DNA of 64,000 nt from Paraburkholderia sprentiae WSM5005 (lineage in GTDB: Bacteria; Pseudomonadota; Gammaproteobacteria; Burkholderiales; Burkholderiaceae): positions 806,001-870,000 of the forward strand of contig NZ_CP017561.2 of the NCBI RefSeq assembly GCF_001865575.2. Reading direction: 5' to 3'. The translations under genes and the position numbers were made by a program. Shown in pieces: positions 55,271 to 63,849 of this stretch. Position 1 is the first letter of the stretch, and each line of letters starts with the position of its first letter. The notes under the pieces are model-generated. The model worked only from the letters and a program-made list of their open reading frames with translations, was not told the DNA's origin and did not search any database.

Positions 55271-57022
55271 ATGGATTTCAGCTTCAACCTGAAGCGCACC
55301 GCCAATGCATCGGCATGGCGTGTGTTGCCCAACCGCTGGGACTTCGTCGCGTTCCCGCTGATCATCTGCCTGATCGCGATGGCGTCGATCGGCTTTCACG
55401 AGACGCTCGCGCCGATGTCGACGCTCAAGACGCAGGCGATCTCGCTCGATCCGGCCAACCTCCCCGAATACGCGATGCGCACCACGCTGCGCATGCTCGC
55501 GGCGATGGTCGCATCGCTGATCTTCACGCTGATCTACGGCACGCTCGCCGCCAAGAGCCGCCGCGCCGGTCTCGTGCTGGTGCCGATCCTCGACATCCTG
55601 CAGTCGGTGCCGGTGCTCGGCTACATCTCGTTTACGGTCACGTTCTTCCTCGCGATGTTCCCGGGCCGCGTGCTCGGCGCCGAGCTCGCCGCGATCTTCG
55701 CGATCTTCACGAGCCAGGCGTGGAACATGACGTTCAGCTTCTATCAGTCGCTGCGCACCGTGCCGCGCGATCTCGACGAAGTGTCGCGCGGCTTTCATCT
55801 GACTTCATGGCAGCGCTTCTGGAAGCTCGAAGTGCCGTTCTCGATGCCGGGCTTGATCTGGAACATGATGATGTCGATGTCGGGCGGCTGGTTCTTCGTG
55901 GTCGCCTCCGAAGCGATCACGGTCGGCAACAACACGATCACGCTGCCGGGCATCGGCGCCTACCTGGCGCACGCGATCAGCGACAAGAACCTGCACGCGA
56001 TCGGCTGGGTCATCCTCGCGATGACGGTCGTGATTCTCGCCTACGACCAGTTGCTGTTTCGCCCGCTCGTCGCGTGGGCCGACAAGTTCCGCATGGAGTT
56101 TACGAGCTCGGGCGATGCGCCCGAATCGTGGCTGCTCGACCTGATTCGCCGCACGCGGCTGATTCACCGGCTGCTCGTGCCGCTCGGCTGGATGTTCGCG
56201 CGCGCGGCCCGCGTGCGCTTCCAACTGCCGGCGTTCAGCGCGCCGCGCTTTCACATTCCGCAGCGCGAGAAGAACTCCCGGATCGGCGACATCGTTTGGG
56301 CGGCGATCGTACTGCTGGCCACGGTGTACGTGGTGTACCGCGTGTTCATGTATGTGCGCACCGGTGTGTCGCTCGACGAGGTCGGCCACGTGCTCGTGCT
56401 CGGCCTGATCACGCTGTTGCGTGTGATCGTGCTGATCGCGATCGCTTCGGTGATCTGGGTGCCGGTCGGCGTGCTGATCGGCCTGCGCCCGGCGCTGGCT
56501 GAAAAGGTCCAGCCGCTCGCGCAGTTCCTCGCCGCATTCCCGGCGAACCTGCTGTTCCCGGTGTTCGTGATAGCGATCGTGCGTTTTCACCTGAATCCCG
56601 ACATCTGGCTGTCACCGCTGATCGTGCTCGGCACGCAGTGGTATATCCTGTTCAACGTGATTGCCGGTGCAAGCTCGTATCCGAACGACTACCGCGAGGC
56701 GGCCAAGAATTTCCACATTCGCGGCTGGCAGTGGTGGCGTCAGGCGATGCTGCCGGGCATTTTTCCGTACTACGTGACCGGCGCGATCACCGCGTCGGGC
56801 GGCGCGTGGAACGCTAGCATCGTTGCCGAGTTCGTGCAGTGGGGCGACACAAGGGTCGCTGCGCATGGCCTGGGCGCCTATATCGCGCAGACCACCGCGG
56901 CGGGCGACTATCCGAAAATCATCGTGGGCATCGCCGTGATGTCCCTGTTCGTGACCCTGTTCAACCGACTGCTGTGGCGTCCGATGTACGCCTACGCCGA
57001 AGGCAAGCTCCGTCTAGATTGA
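55271..57022 (+). CDS. ABC importer permease with two fused permease domains (NitT/TauT type)
   Basis: A 583-residue inner-membrane protein made of two homologous binding-protein-dependent permease halves: about residues 20-280 (EAA-like loop RTVPRDLDEVSRGFHLTSWQ) and 340-575 (loop YPNDYREAAKNFHIRGWQ). Such importers normally use two copies of a single 250-residue permease; here both are in one chain. The family carries nitrate, sulfonates, taurine or other anions. GGGGAGGG precedes the ATG. The ATPase gene follows after 19 bp. There is no binding protein gene next to it. Confidence 0.92.
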   Translation: MDFSFNLKRTANASAWRVLPNRWDFVAFPLIICLIAMASIGFHETLAPMSTLKTQAISLDPANLPEYAMRTTLRMLAAMVASLIFTLIYGTLAAKSRRAGLVLVPILDILQSVPVLGYISFTVTFFLAMFPGRVLGAELAAIFAIFTSQAWNMTFSFYQSLRTVPRDLDEVSRGFHLTSWQRFWKLEVPFSMPGLIWNMMMSMSGGWFFVVASEAITVGNNTITLPGIGAYLAHAISDKNLHAIGWVILAMTVVILAYDQLLFRPLVAWADKFRMEFTSSGDAPESWLLDLIRRTRLIHRLLVPLGWMFARAARVRFQLPAFSAPRFHIPQREKNSRIGDIVWAAIVLLATVYVVYRVFMYVRTGVSLDEVGHVLVLGLITLLRVIVLIAIASVIWVPVGVLIGLRPALAEKVQPLAQFLAAFPANLLFPVFVIAIVRFHLNPDIWLSPLIVLGTQWYILFNVIAGASSYPNDYREAAKNFHIRGWQWWRQAMLPGIFPYYVTGAITASGGAWNASIVAEFVQWGDTRVAAHGLGAYIAQTTAAGDYPKIIVGIAVMSLFVTLFNRLLWRPMYAYAEGKLRLD

Positions 57023-57041
57023 GAAATGAAGGCTTAACGCG

Positions 57042-58388
57042 ATGCAAAATCCTAAAGCTGCTATGACCGCCGCGCCGATCCAGACGCCGCCGAAGCCCCC
57101 GCGCCTCGGCGAGGAAATCCTGCGCGTCAAGGACGTGTGCCGCGGCTTCAACAAGACGCAGGGCGAACTGCTCGTCCTCGACGACGCGAACCTGTCGCTG
57201 CGCGAAGGCGAGATCGTCGGTCTGCTCGGCCGATCGGGCTCGGGCAAGTCGACGCTGTTGCGCATCATCGCCGGTCTGATCGAGCCGACCGATGGCGAAG
57301 TCACGTACATGGGCAAGCCGCTCGAAGGCCCGGCGAAGGGCGTCGCGATGGTGTTTCAGACCTTCGCGCTGTTTCCGTGGCTGACCGTGCTGCAGAACGT
57401 GGAGGCCGGTCTCGAAGCGCAAGGCGTCGGCGCGTCGGAGCGGCGCACGCGCGCGCTCGCCGCGATCGACCTGATCGGTCTCGACGGCTTCGAAAACGCG
57501 TATCCGCGCGAGCTGTCGGGCGGCATGCGCCAGCGCGTCGGCTTTGCGCGCGCGCTCGTCGTCGATCCGACGCTGCTGCTGATGGACGAGCCGTTCTCCG
57601 CGCTCGACGTGCTGACCGCCGAAACGCTGCGCACCGACCTGCTCGATCTGTGGACGCAAGGCCGCATGCCGATCAAGGCGGTGCTGATCGTCACGCACAA
57701 CATCGAGGAAGCGGTGTTCATGTGCGACCGCATTCTGGTGCTGTCGTCGAACCCGGGCCGCGTGATCGCCGAGATCAAGGTGCCGTTCAAGCATCCGCGC
57801 AATCGTCTGGACCCGGCGTTCCGCCGCCTCGTGGACGACATTTACGCAAAGATGACCGCGCGTCAGACCGACGAAAAGACCAGGAAAGGGCTGGAGCTCG
57901 GCAGCTGGCTGCCGCACGTGTCGACCAACTTGATGGCTGGTCTGATCGAGACGCTCGCCTCCGCGCCGTATCATGGTCGCGCGGACATGCCGGAAATCGC
58001 GCGCTCGCTGCATCTGGAGGTCGACGATCTGTTCCCGATCGCCGAAGTGCTGCAGCACTTAGGTTTCGCGGACGTACGCGAGGGCGACATTTTCCTGACC
58101 CCGCCGGCGCGGGTGTTCTCCGAGTTCGGCACGCAGGAACGGAAGATGATGTTCGCCGAGCATCTGCTGCGGCACGTGCCGCTCGCCGCGCGAATCAAGA
58201 AGGTGTTGAACGAACGGCCGGGACACCGCGCGCCGCGCGTGCGCTTCGAGCAGGAACTCGAGGACTTCCTGTCAGACAGCGCCGCGGAAGAGACGCTTGA
58301 CGCGGTCATCAACTGGGGCCGTTACGGCGAGATCTTTTCGTATAACGATCAGACCGAAATCTTCAGTCTGGAAGACGTGGAGTCTTAA
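57042..58388 (+). CDS. ABC importer ATP-binding protein with C-terminal AAA-associated domain
   Basis: A 448-residue ATPase of the NitT/TauT class. Walker A GRSGSGKS, the signature LSGGMRQRVGFARAL and Walker B LLLMDEPFSALD are intact in the first about 285 residues. The C-terminal about 150 residues (from about 300, with IETLASAPYHGRADMPEIAR and DAVINWGRYGEIFSYN) form the winged 'AAA-associated' domain found on some ABC proteins of this class, probably a regulatory module. It energises the fused permease encoded just upstream. The operon ends at a strong terminator. Confidence 0.92.
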   Translation: MQNPKAAMTAAPIQTPPKPPRLGEEILRVKDVCRGFNKTQGELLVLDDANLSLREGEIVGLLGRSGSGKSTLLRIIAGLIEPTDGEVTYMGKPLEGPAKGVAMVFQTFALFPWLTVLQNVEAGLEAQGVGASERRTRALAAIDLIGLDGFENAYPRELSGGMRQRVGFARALVVDPTLLLMDEPFSALDVLTAETLRTDLLDLWTQGRMPIKAVLIVTHNIEEAVFMCDRILVLSSNPGRVIAEIKVPFKHPRNRLDPAFRRLVDDIYAKMTARQTDEKTRKGLELGSWLPHVSTNLMAGLIETLASAPYHGRADMPEIARSLHLEVDDLFPIAEVLQHLGFADVREGDIFLTPPARVFSEFGTQERKMMFAEHLLRHVPLAARIKKVLNERPGHRAPRVRFEQELEDFLSDSAAEETLDAVINWGRYGEIFSYNDQTEIFSLEDVES

Positions 58389-58422
58389 AGCTTCGTTTTT
58401 CGCCAGACACTGCGGTTCAGAC

Positions 58423-58453
58423 AAAAAGCGGCGAGAAACCTCGCCGCTTTTTT
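58423..58453. terminator. Bidirectional Rho-independent terminator
   Basis: Perfect stem AAAAAGCGGCGAG / CTCGCCGCTTTTT with a 4-nt loop (58436-58439), A-run on one side and T-run on the other. It serves the ABC operon (+) and the lipoprotein pair (-). Confidence 0.92.
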
Positions 58454-58988
58454 ATTGCAGATTGCCCCAGCGCGCGACCGCCGGCTCGGCCGTCGCCCAC
58501 TTCCAGCCCTTGTCCTGCTGGCACGCGCTCGCCGTGAACCACCTCTCCGGCGCGTTGGGGCCGTCGCCGTCCTGGACCGAGAACACGAAATCCTTGCACA
58601 GCGCGAGCGCCGAGCTGACCGCACGAGTCACGCGCACCTGGCCATGCCCGTTCTCGATCGGCAACATATGTTTGACCGACCACGGTTTCGTTTCGCCGAC
58701 CGGCATCGTGCCGACCAGCGCCGCCATCAGATCCTGCTGATCCTTGTGCATGCTGCGCATATAGCGCGCGACCGCTTCGTCGGTCGCGGCCTGCACGGCC
58801 ACGCCGACGCCGAGCGCGACGGCCGGATTGCTGGTCACGATGCCCGACGCGACACCCGCCGCCGCGCCGCTCGCGGCGCCGATCGACGAGCAGCCGCTCG
58901 CTAGCAGGCTCGCACCGACGCATAGCGCGCCGGCGGCGATGAGCCGCAGCAGATCTCTCATCGGAACGCTAGGCGAGCGCATTTTCAT
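58452..58988 (-). CDS. Lipoprotein, second of a tandem paralogous pair
   Basis: A 178-residue lipoprotein starting MKMRSPSVPMRDLLRLIAAG, with lipobox LASGC, a Gly/Ala-rich segment (about 35-75) and a C-terminal domain whose pattern PWSVKHMLPIENGHGQVRVTR ... WKWATAEPAVARWGNLQ is repeated in the preceding gene. The ATG at 58988 overlaps the stop of that gene in an ATGA, so the two are translationally coupled. A start at 58961 (MRDLL) is also possible. No enzymatic motif; Gly/Ala-rich lipoproteins of this kind are common in Burkholderia and of unknown role. Confidence 0.8.
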   Translation of the reverse strand: MKMRSPSVPMRDLLRLIAAGALCVGASLLASGCSSIGAASGAAAGVASGIVTSNPAVALGVGVAVQAATDEAVARYMRSMHKDQQDLMAALVGTMPVGETKPWSVKHMLPIENGHGQVRVTRAVSSALALCKDFVFSVQDGDGPNAPERWFTASACQQDKGWKWATAEPAVARWGNLQ

Positions 58989-59563
58989 TGCAGCGCACCC
59001 CAGCGCTCGGTGGCGGGTTCGGCCGATGCCCAACGCCAGTCCTTGCCATCGCGGCAAACCGATGCGATGTAAAACGCGCTGCTCGCAGGCTTGTCACGCG
59101 TCGCGGTCTGATCGACCGAAAAGACGATTTCCTTGCAGTCGAGCGCGCCGGTGCTGATCAGACGGCTGACGGTCACGCGGCCGTGTTCGTCGTCTTCGAT
59201 CGGGAAAGAGTGCGTGATGCTCCACGGGGCGACGGCGCCGACCTCGAGCGGACCGGCTGCCTGCGCGATGCTGTTCTGCGTATTGGTGTGGACCACGCGC
59301 TCGGAATACTGGACGCCTGCGCGCGCGGCGGCGACCGCGCCGAGGCCGATGCCGGTCGCCACCGCCGCGTTGCTGGTGACCTTGGTGGCGACCGCGGCAC
59401 CCGCGATACCGGCGCCCGCGACCGCGCCTTCCGTGTACAACGAACTACAGCCGCTCAATGCCGACGAAACCGCCAGCGCCAGCGCCATCAGCGCCGTTAC
59501 GTGGGGGCGTTTGCCTGCGGCAACGGACTTCGCGTTGCCAGCCCACACCATGTTCTTTTGCAT
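58985..59563 (-). CDS. Lipoprotein, first of a tandem paralogous pair
   Basis: A 192-residue lipoprotein with a long n-region, lipobox ALSGC, a Gly/Ala/Val-rich hydrophobic middle (about 40-80, TEGAVAGAGIAGAAVATKV) and a C-terminal domain PWSITHSFPIEDDEHGRVTV ... WRWASAEPATERWGALQ paralogous to the next gene; both keep the pair of cysteines (around CKEIVFSV and ASVC in this copy). The hydrophobic middle could span or embed in a membrane. GGGAGA is very close to the ATG at 59563; ATG 59551 is an alternative. Function unknown. Confidence 0.8.
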   Translation of the reverse strand: MQKNMVWAGNAKSVAAGKRPHVTALMALALAVSSALSGCSSLYTEGAVAGAGIAGAAVATKVTSNAAVATGIGLGAVAAARAGVQYSERVVHTNTQNSIAQAAGPLEVGAVAPWSITHSFPIEDDEHGRVTVSRLISTGALDCKEIVFSVDQTATRDKPASSAFYIASVCRDGKDWRWASAEPATERWGALQ

Positions 59564-59905
59564 TTCTCCCGTCCCTGCCCGTACAGGTGCCCGCGTTCAC
59601 GCATCGCGCGTGTAAACGAAGGACACGTCGTTTATTACGCTGCCGCATTGTGCAGGATGCATTTTGTAATTGGCAGCGAAAAAATGCAAAGAATTGCAAA
59701 ACATCGTGCGCTGCGATGCTTTTTGTTGCATGGGTAGGACGACCTTACCTGGCTGTGCCAAGTAATTTGAGACATGAAAAATTTGCCGTCGGCGTGGGAC
59801 TTGGGAGCAGGTGGATGCGGTGCCGTGAAACGGCGCGAAAAGACCACGACGGACAGCGCAACAGCGGGCCGCCGTCGGCGAACGCGCCGTGTTGCGCCGT
59901 GCCGA
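59564..59905. other. Intergenic region, no supported gene
   Basis: A 342-bp gap between the lipoprotein pair and the sigma-54 activator gene. It has a moderately AT-rich core (about 59630-59780), which probably holds the promoter of the lipoprotein pair read on the minus strand. No gene seen. Confidence 0.4.
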
Positions 59906-60961
59906 TTACTCGGCTTCGTCTTCCGCGCTTTCGTCGCCGTATGCGCTGAGCCGGTTGTACAGCGTTTTGAGGCTCACGCCGAGCGCTTTCGCCGCGCGCC
60001 GCTTGTCGCCGCCGCAGTACTTGAGCGTGCCGAGAATGATCTGCTTTTGCGCGTCGGCGAGCGGCGTGCCGATCCACACGCTCATCGCATCGCCTTGCGT
60101 GACCGCTTTCTTGACTCGCGACGCAAGATGCGGATGCGGCAATTCAACGGTCTTCTCGGCAAGAATGAATGCGCGGTACACCGCGTTTTTCAGCTCGCGC
60201 ACGTTGCCGGGCCACGACCATGAACGCACCGTCTCGATCGAGCGTTTGCTGAAGCTCTTGTTCGTGCCTTCCTGCTGATTCAATTGCGCGAGGAAGTGTT
60301 GCGCGAGCAGTTCGCGATCGTTTTCGCGCTCGCGCAGCGGCGGGGCGCGCAGCGGAAACACCGCGAGCCGGTACATCAGATCCTCGCGCAAGCCGTTTTC
60401 CTTGACAGCCACCGCTGGATCGCGATTGGTCGCGGCGATCACCCGCACGTTGCCGCTGATCAGTTCGTTGCCGCCGACGCGATAGAAGGTGCCCGTTTCG
60501 AGCGCTCGCAGAAGCTTGACCTGGCGCACCGGTGCCATTTCGGTGATTTCGTCGAGAAACAGCGTGCCGCCGTTCGCATGTTCGAAGTAGCCGACGCGGC
60601 CTTGGACCGCGCCGGTAAAGCTGCCCTTTTCATGGCCGAACAGTTCGGCTTCGATGAGCTCATCGGGAATCGCGCCGCAGTTCACGGCAACGAACGCGCC
60701 GTCCTTGCGACCGCTGCGCTCGTGGATGGTACGGGCGATCAGTTCCTTGCCGGTGCCCGATTCGCCGATGATCAGCGCGGTCGCGTCGGTATCGGCGACG
60801 CGTTCGATCTGCTCGTACAGATCGAGCATCACCGGCGATGAGCCGTACAGCAGCCCGTACGATTTCAGTCCCGCGACGCCGTCCGCGACGCGCTGCTTCG
60901 CTTGTGGCGAAGCATGACCGCCGGCGGACACGGCGAGCGAGTCCAGATCGATTGACGCCAT
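59906..60961 (-). CDS. Sigma-54-dependent activator lacking a receiver domain
   Basis: A 351-residue bacterial enhancer-binding protein. The AAA+ core starts at about residue 35 with YGSSPVMLDLYEQIERV, Walker A GESGTGKE, then GSFTGA (the sigma-54 contact loop, usually GAFTGA), Walker B GGTLFLDEIT and the arginine-finger region RVIAATNRDP; a Fis-type helix-turn-helix closes it (AAKALGVSLKTLYNRL). Only about 30 residues precede the AAA+ core, so it has no sensor and may be controlled by an unlinked partner or by its expression. ATG 60961 is used. It is divergent from a gene with a good sigma-54 promoter. Confidence 0.93.
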   Translation of the reverse strand: MASIDLDSLAVSAGGHASPQAKQRVADGVAGLKSYGLLYGSSPVMLDLYEQIERVADTDATALIIGESGTGKELIARTIHERSGRKDGAFVAVNCGAIPDELIEAELFGHEKGSFTGAVQGRVGYFEHANGGTLFLDEITEMAPVRQVKLLRALETGTFYRVGGNELISGNVRVIAATNRDPAVAVKENGLREDLMYRLAVFPLRAPPLRERENDRELLAQHFLAQLNQQEGTNKSFSKRSIETVRSWSWPGNVRELKNAVYRAFILAEKTVELPHPHLASRVKKAVTQGDAMSVWIGTPLADAQKQIILGTLKYCGGDKRRAAKALGVSLKTLYNRLSAYGDESAEDEAE

Positions 60962-61356
60962 AAAAGCGGGTCCTGTGCAAATGAAGTTCATGTTGCGGCG
61001 CGCAGGCCTTGAAAGCGATAGACCGTACAGCCACTATCTCATAAAAGACGATTTAACCACTTCGACGCTGATTCCGGCAATCGAACTGGCAATCGCTGAG
61101 ATAACCGTGCGGGTAATCGGTCGAAAGTGCTTGAAGTTGGCCTTGTTCAGCGCGCTAAAGCGGTAAAGATACCGGGCACATGCTTTGCAACGTTGAGCGT
61201 TCGATCGAGTCGTGCGCGGTTTTGACCGGCCACGTCGCATTGCCAACCGGCCAGGCAAACCGCCAACCGCATCGCGAGCCGAAGCGCGAACGGTCGCACC
61301 GGTCGACGGGTCCATTGCGCGACATTGAAACGAACGCCGACTCAGACGAGGAACGG
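60962..61356. promoter_or_regulatory. Divergent regulatory region between sigma-54 activator and DUF883 gene
   Basis: A 395-bp gap with no gene. It contains the -24/-12 promoter at 61174-61189 on the plus strand; the activator's own promoter lies on the other side. Enhancer sites were not identified. Confidence 0.5.
61174..61189 (+). promoter_or_regulatory. Sigma-54 (-24/-12) promoter
   Basis: GGGCAC - ATGCT - TTGCA: the -24 GG and -12 GC doublets are in the exact standard spacing. It would start about 61200, roughly 155 nt before the DUF883 gene, and lies between two genes for sigma-54 activators. Confidence 0.7.
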
Positions 61357-61677
61357 ATGATGACTGACACCACGCGACAACTTGCACTCGGCGGACAGAA
61401 GATCGTCGAGGATCTCCGGGTACTGCTGAGGGACTCGGAGGAAATGCTGCGGCTCGCCGGCAATGTGCCCGGCGAAGGCGTCGTTGCGTTGCGGGACCGG
61501 CTGGGCACACATGTGGAAACGCTGCAATCGGCACTCGGCGACGCGCAACGCAACGTGCATCGCCGGTATCGCGAGGCGGCGATCGGCACCGAGCACTATG
61601 TGCGCCATAACCCGTGGCGTTCACTCGCGCTTGCGGCGGGCACCGGCTTTCTGCTCGGCGTGCTGGTCGCCCGCTAG
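61357..61677 (+). CDS. ElaB/YqjD/DUF883-family membrane-anchored protein
   Basis: A 106-residue protein: a long amphipathic, partly coiled helix (about 5-80, with KIVEDLRVLLRDSEEMLRL and VETLQSALGDAQRNVHRRY) and a C-terminal transmembrane helix (about 86-104, RSLALAAGTGFLLGVLVAR). This is the ElaB/YqjD pattern of stress-induced, tail-anchored inner-membrane proteins that bind ribosomes in stationary phase. GAGGAACGG precedes the start (two ATGs in a row at 61357 and 61360). A sigma-54 promoter lies upstream. It is followed by a small membrane protein gene. Confidence 0.9.
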   Translation: MMTDTTRQLALGGQKIVEDLRVLLRDSEEMLRLAGNVPGEGVVALRDRLGTHVETLQSALGDAQRNVHRRYREAAIGTEHYVRHNPWRSLALAAGTGFLLGVLVAR

Positions 61678-61774
61678 ACGCCGCGCATCGCGCGACGCTC
61701 GCATCGGCTCGCAAAAAGGCGCGGCTCACGCTCGACACCGCCTGCGCTCATCCGCATAACGATCCAAGGAGTTC

Positions 61775-62029
61775 ATGATGGCACGACCCACGATTGGCAT
61801 TTTCGGCGCATTGATGGCACTCGGCGGCTTCCTCGCGGTTCGCTACGTGCAGCACAAGCGCACGGGCCCAATGTCCCCGGCGCGCGATCTGAGCCGCTGG
61901 GAAAACGAGGGTGGCGCGGTGGCGGCGCCGGCGGCCTTGTCGACGGACCTGGCGCCCGCCGGGCACAGCGCCAACGGCTCGGGGCAGGTCAACGGCGAGC
62001 ACCGCGCATGGCCGTTTCCGCGCGGCTGA
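61775..62029 (+). CDS. Small single-helix membrane protein (84 aa)
   Basis: An 84-residue protein with one N-terminal helix (PTIGIFGALMALGGFLAVRY), a basic segment (QHKRTG) and a hydrophilic Ala/Gly/Ser-rich tail ending HRAWPFPRG. AAGGAG stands 6 nt before the start; ATGs at 61775 and 61778 are both possible. The family is not recognised. It lies 97 bp downstream of the DUF883 gene on the same strand and may share its sigma-54 promoter, so it is probably a stress- or nitrogen-related envelope protein. Confidence 0.7.
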   Translation: MMARPTIGIFGALMALGGFLAVRYVQHKRTGPMSPARDLSRWENEGGAVAAPAALSTDLAPAGHSANGSGQVNGEHRAWPFPRG

Positions 62030-62329
62030 CGCGAAACGCTGGCATGCAAAACCGGCCGCGGCTGCAGGCGCCGCCGCAGCCAGATTGGCGGTCAACGCCT
62101 GGAAGGAGATTGTTAAATCAATCCCATAAAGCCGTATAATAGGTAAATACACAACAATGGCGCGCAGATCGGCGCAGATTCCCGCGTCATTGTTGCGGTT
62201 TCTCATCAAATGGTCGGCTGGAGTGGGGCGCGCGACGATTCCGCGCCACGCGGCCGACCCGTTTAGCGGCATGCGCATTGGCATGTTCCGCCTATTCTCT
62301 GACCCACGCTTGTAAGCTTTCGAAACGCG
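62030..62329. promoter_or_regulatory. Upstream region of the second sigma-54 activator
   Basis: A 300-bp gap. TATAAT at 62135-62140 is preceded by TTAAAT with 16 bp between, or TTGTTA with 19, a possible sigma-70 promoter on the plus strand; it would leave a long leader of about 180 nt. Nothing else was seen. Confidence 0.45.
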
Positions 62330-63730
62330 ATGCCACATGTACTGATTGTCGATGACGACGCAGGTACCCGCGAGGCGCTTTCCGCCGTCATCGGGGAAGA
62401 CGGACTGACCACGGCCACCGCGGGCGATCTACGCGAAGCGCGTATTCAACTGATCCGGCAGATGCCGGACGTTGTATTCACCGATCTGAAGCTGCCCGAC
62501 GGCAGCGGGGTCGATCTGTTCGAAGATCTCGATCCGCGCTCCGGCGTCGAAGTGATCGTGATCACCGGCCACGCGACGGTCGAGTCGGCGGTCAGCGCGC
62601 TGAAAATGGGTGCGGCCGACTACCTCGTGAAACCGATCAACATGCAGCGCGTGAAGGCGATCCTGTCGCGCCTGCCGCGCGCCGGCGACCTAAAGGCCGA
62701 GATCGGCACGCTGCGCGGCGAATTGCGTCGGATGGGCCGCTTCGGTCTGATGTTGGGCAATTCGCCGGCGATGCAGGAGGTCTACGACCAGATCAGCCGC
62801 GTCGCGCCTACCGCGGCCTCGGTGATGCTCGTCGGCGAATCGGGCACCGGCAAGGAAGTTGCCGCGCAGACGCTGCACGAGCTGAGCCTGCGCCGCAAGC
62901 ACGCGTTCCTCGCGGTCAACTGCGGCGCGATCTCGCCGAATCTCATCGAATCGGAAATGTTCGGTCACGAACGCGGTTCGTTCACCGGCGCGGACCGGCA
63001 GCACAAGGGCTATTTCGAGCGCGCGAACGGCGGCACGCTGTTCCTCGACGAAATCACCGAGATGCCGATCGAGCTGCAGGTGAAGCTGCTGCGCGTGCTC
63101 GAAACCGGCATGTTCATGCGCGTCGGCACGACCAAGGAGATCGAAACCGACGTGCGCCTCATCGCGGCCACCAATCGCGATCCCGAGCAGGCGGTGCTCG
63201 AAGGCAAGCTGCGGCTCGACCTTTACCACCGGCTGAACGTGTTTCCGATCAGCCTGCCGCCGCTGCGTGATCGCGGCAAGGACGTCGAGCTGCTCGCGCA
63301 ATCGTTCCTCGATGAGCTCAACGAGCGTCACGGCACGAAGAAGCATTTCCCGGTCGCGATGAAGGACATGCTGCTGTCGTATCCGTGGCCGGGCAATGTG
63401 CGCGAGCTGAAGAACTACGTGCAGCGTGCGCACATCATGTCGAGCGCCGATTCGGATAGCACGGCCACGGTGCCGTTGCAGATCACGCTGTCGAAGCCCG
63501 CGGCCGGCACCGCGATCACGATCCCGTTCGGCACCTCGCTCGCCGAAGCCGACCGTCAACTGATTCTCGCGACGCTCGAGCAATGCGGCGGCGTGAAGAC
63601 GCGCGCCGCGGAGATCCTCGGCATCAGTCTGAAGACGCTATACAACCGGCTCGTCGAGTACGGCAACGATGCGCGCGAAGACGGCGATCCGGCCGACGAA
63701 TCGCGCGCGCTCGGCGGCGCGGACGCCTGA
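62330..63730 (+). CDS. NtrC-family sigma-54 response regulator
   Basis: A 466-residue regulator with receiver, AAA+ and DNA-binding parts. The receiver (about 1-120) has VDDDAGTREAL, Asp52 in DVVFTDLKLPDGSG and Lys in YLVKPI; the AAA+ domain has Walker A GESGTGKE, the GSFTGA loop, Walker B GTLFLDEIT and the arginine fingers; a Fis-type helix-turn-helix (RAAEILGISLKTLYNRL) ends it. No histidine kinase gene follows within the window. With the receiver-less activator at 59906-60961 it may regulate the genes between them or an operon outside the window. Confidence 0.94.
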   Translation: MPHVLIVDDDAGTREALSAVIGEDGLTTATAGDLREARIQLIRQMPDVVFTDLKLPDGSGVDLFEDLDPRSGVEVIVITGHATVESAVSALKMGAADYLVKPINMQRVKAILSRLPRAGDLKAEIGTLRGELRRMGRFGLMLGNSPAMQEVYDQISRVAPTAASVMLVGESGTGKEVAAQTLHELSLRRKHAFLAVNCGAISPNLIESEMFGHERGSFTGADRQHKGYFERANGGTLFLDEITEMPIELQVKLLRVLETGMFMRVGTTKEIETDVRLIAATNRDPEQAVLEGKLRLDLYHRLNVFPISLPPLRDRGKDVELLAQSFLDELNERHGTKKHFPVAMKDMLLSYPWPGNVRELKNYVQRAHIMSSADSDSTATVPLQITLSKPAAGTAITIPFGTSLAEADRQLILATLEQCGGVKTRAAEILGISLKTLYNRLVEYGNDAREDGDPADESRALGGADA

Positions 63731-63768
63731 CCCGGGCTCGTTCGCCCGTCGGCTGCGTGATCAGTAAG

Positions 63769-63790
63769 CGCCCGCCTGAGCTTGCGGGCG
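63769..63790. other. GC-rich hairpin after the response regulator gene
   Basis: Perfect 7-bp stem CGCCCGC / GCGGGCG with an 8-nt loop, 39 bp after the stop. No T-run, so termination is doubtful. Confidence 0.4.
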
Positions 63791-63849
63791 GGCGCCCAAC
63801 GGCACAGGCCTTGCTGCGCCCTGATGGAACGCAAAACGAGGTCACCGAC

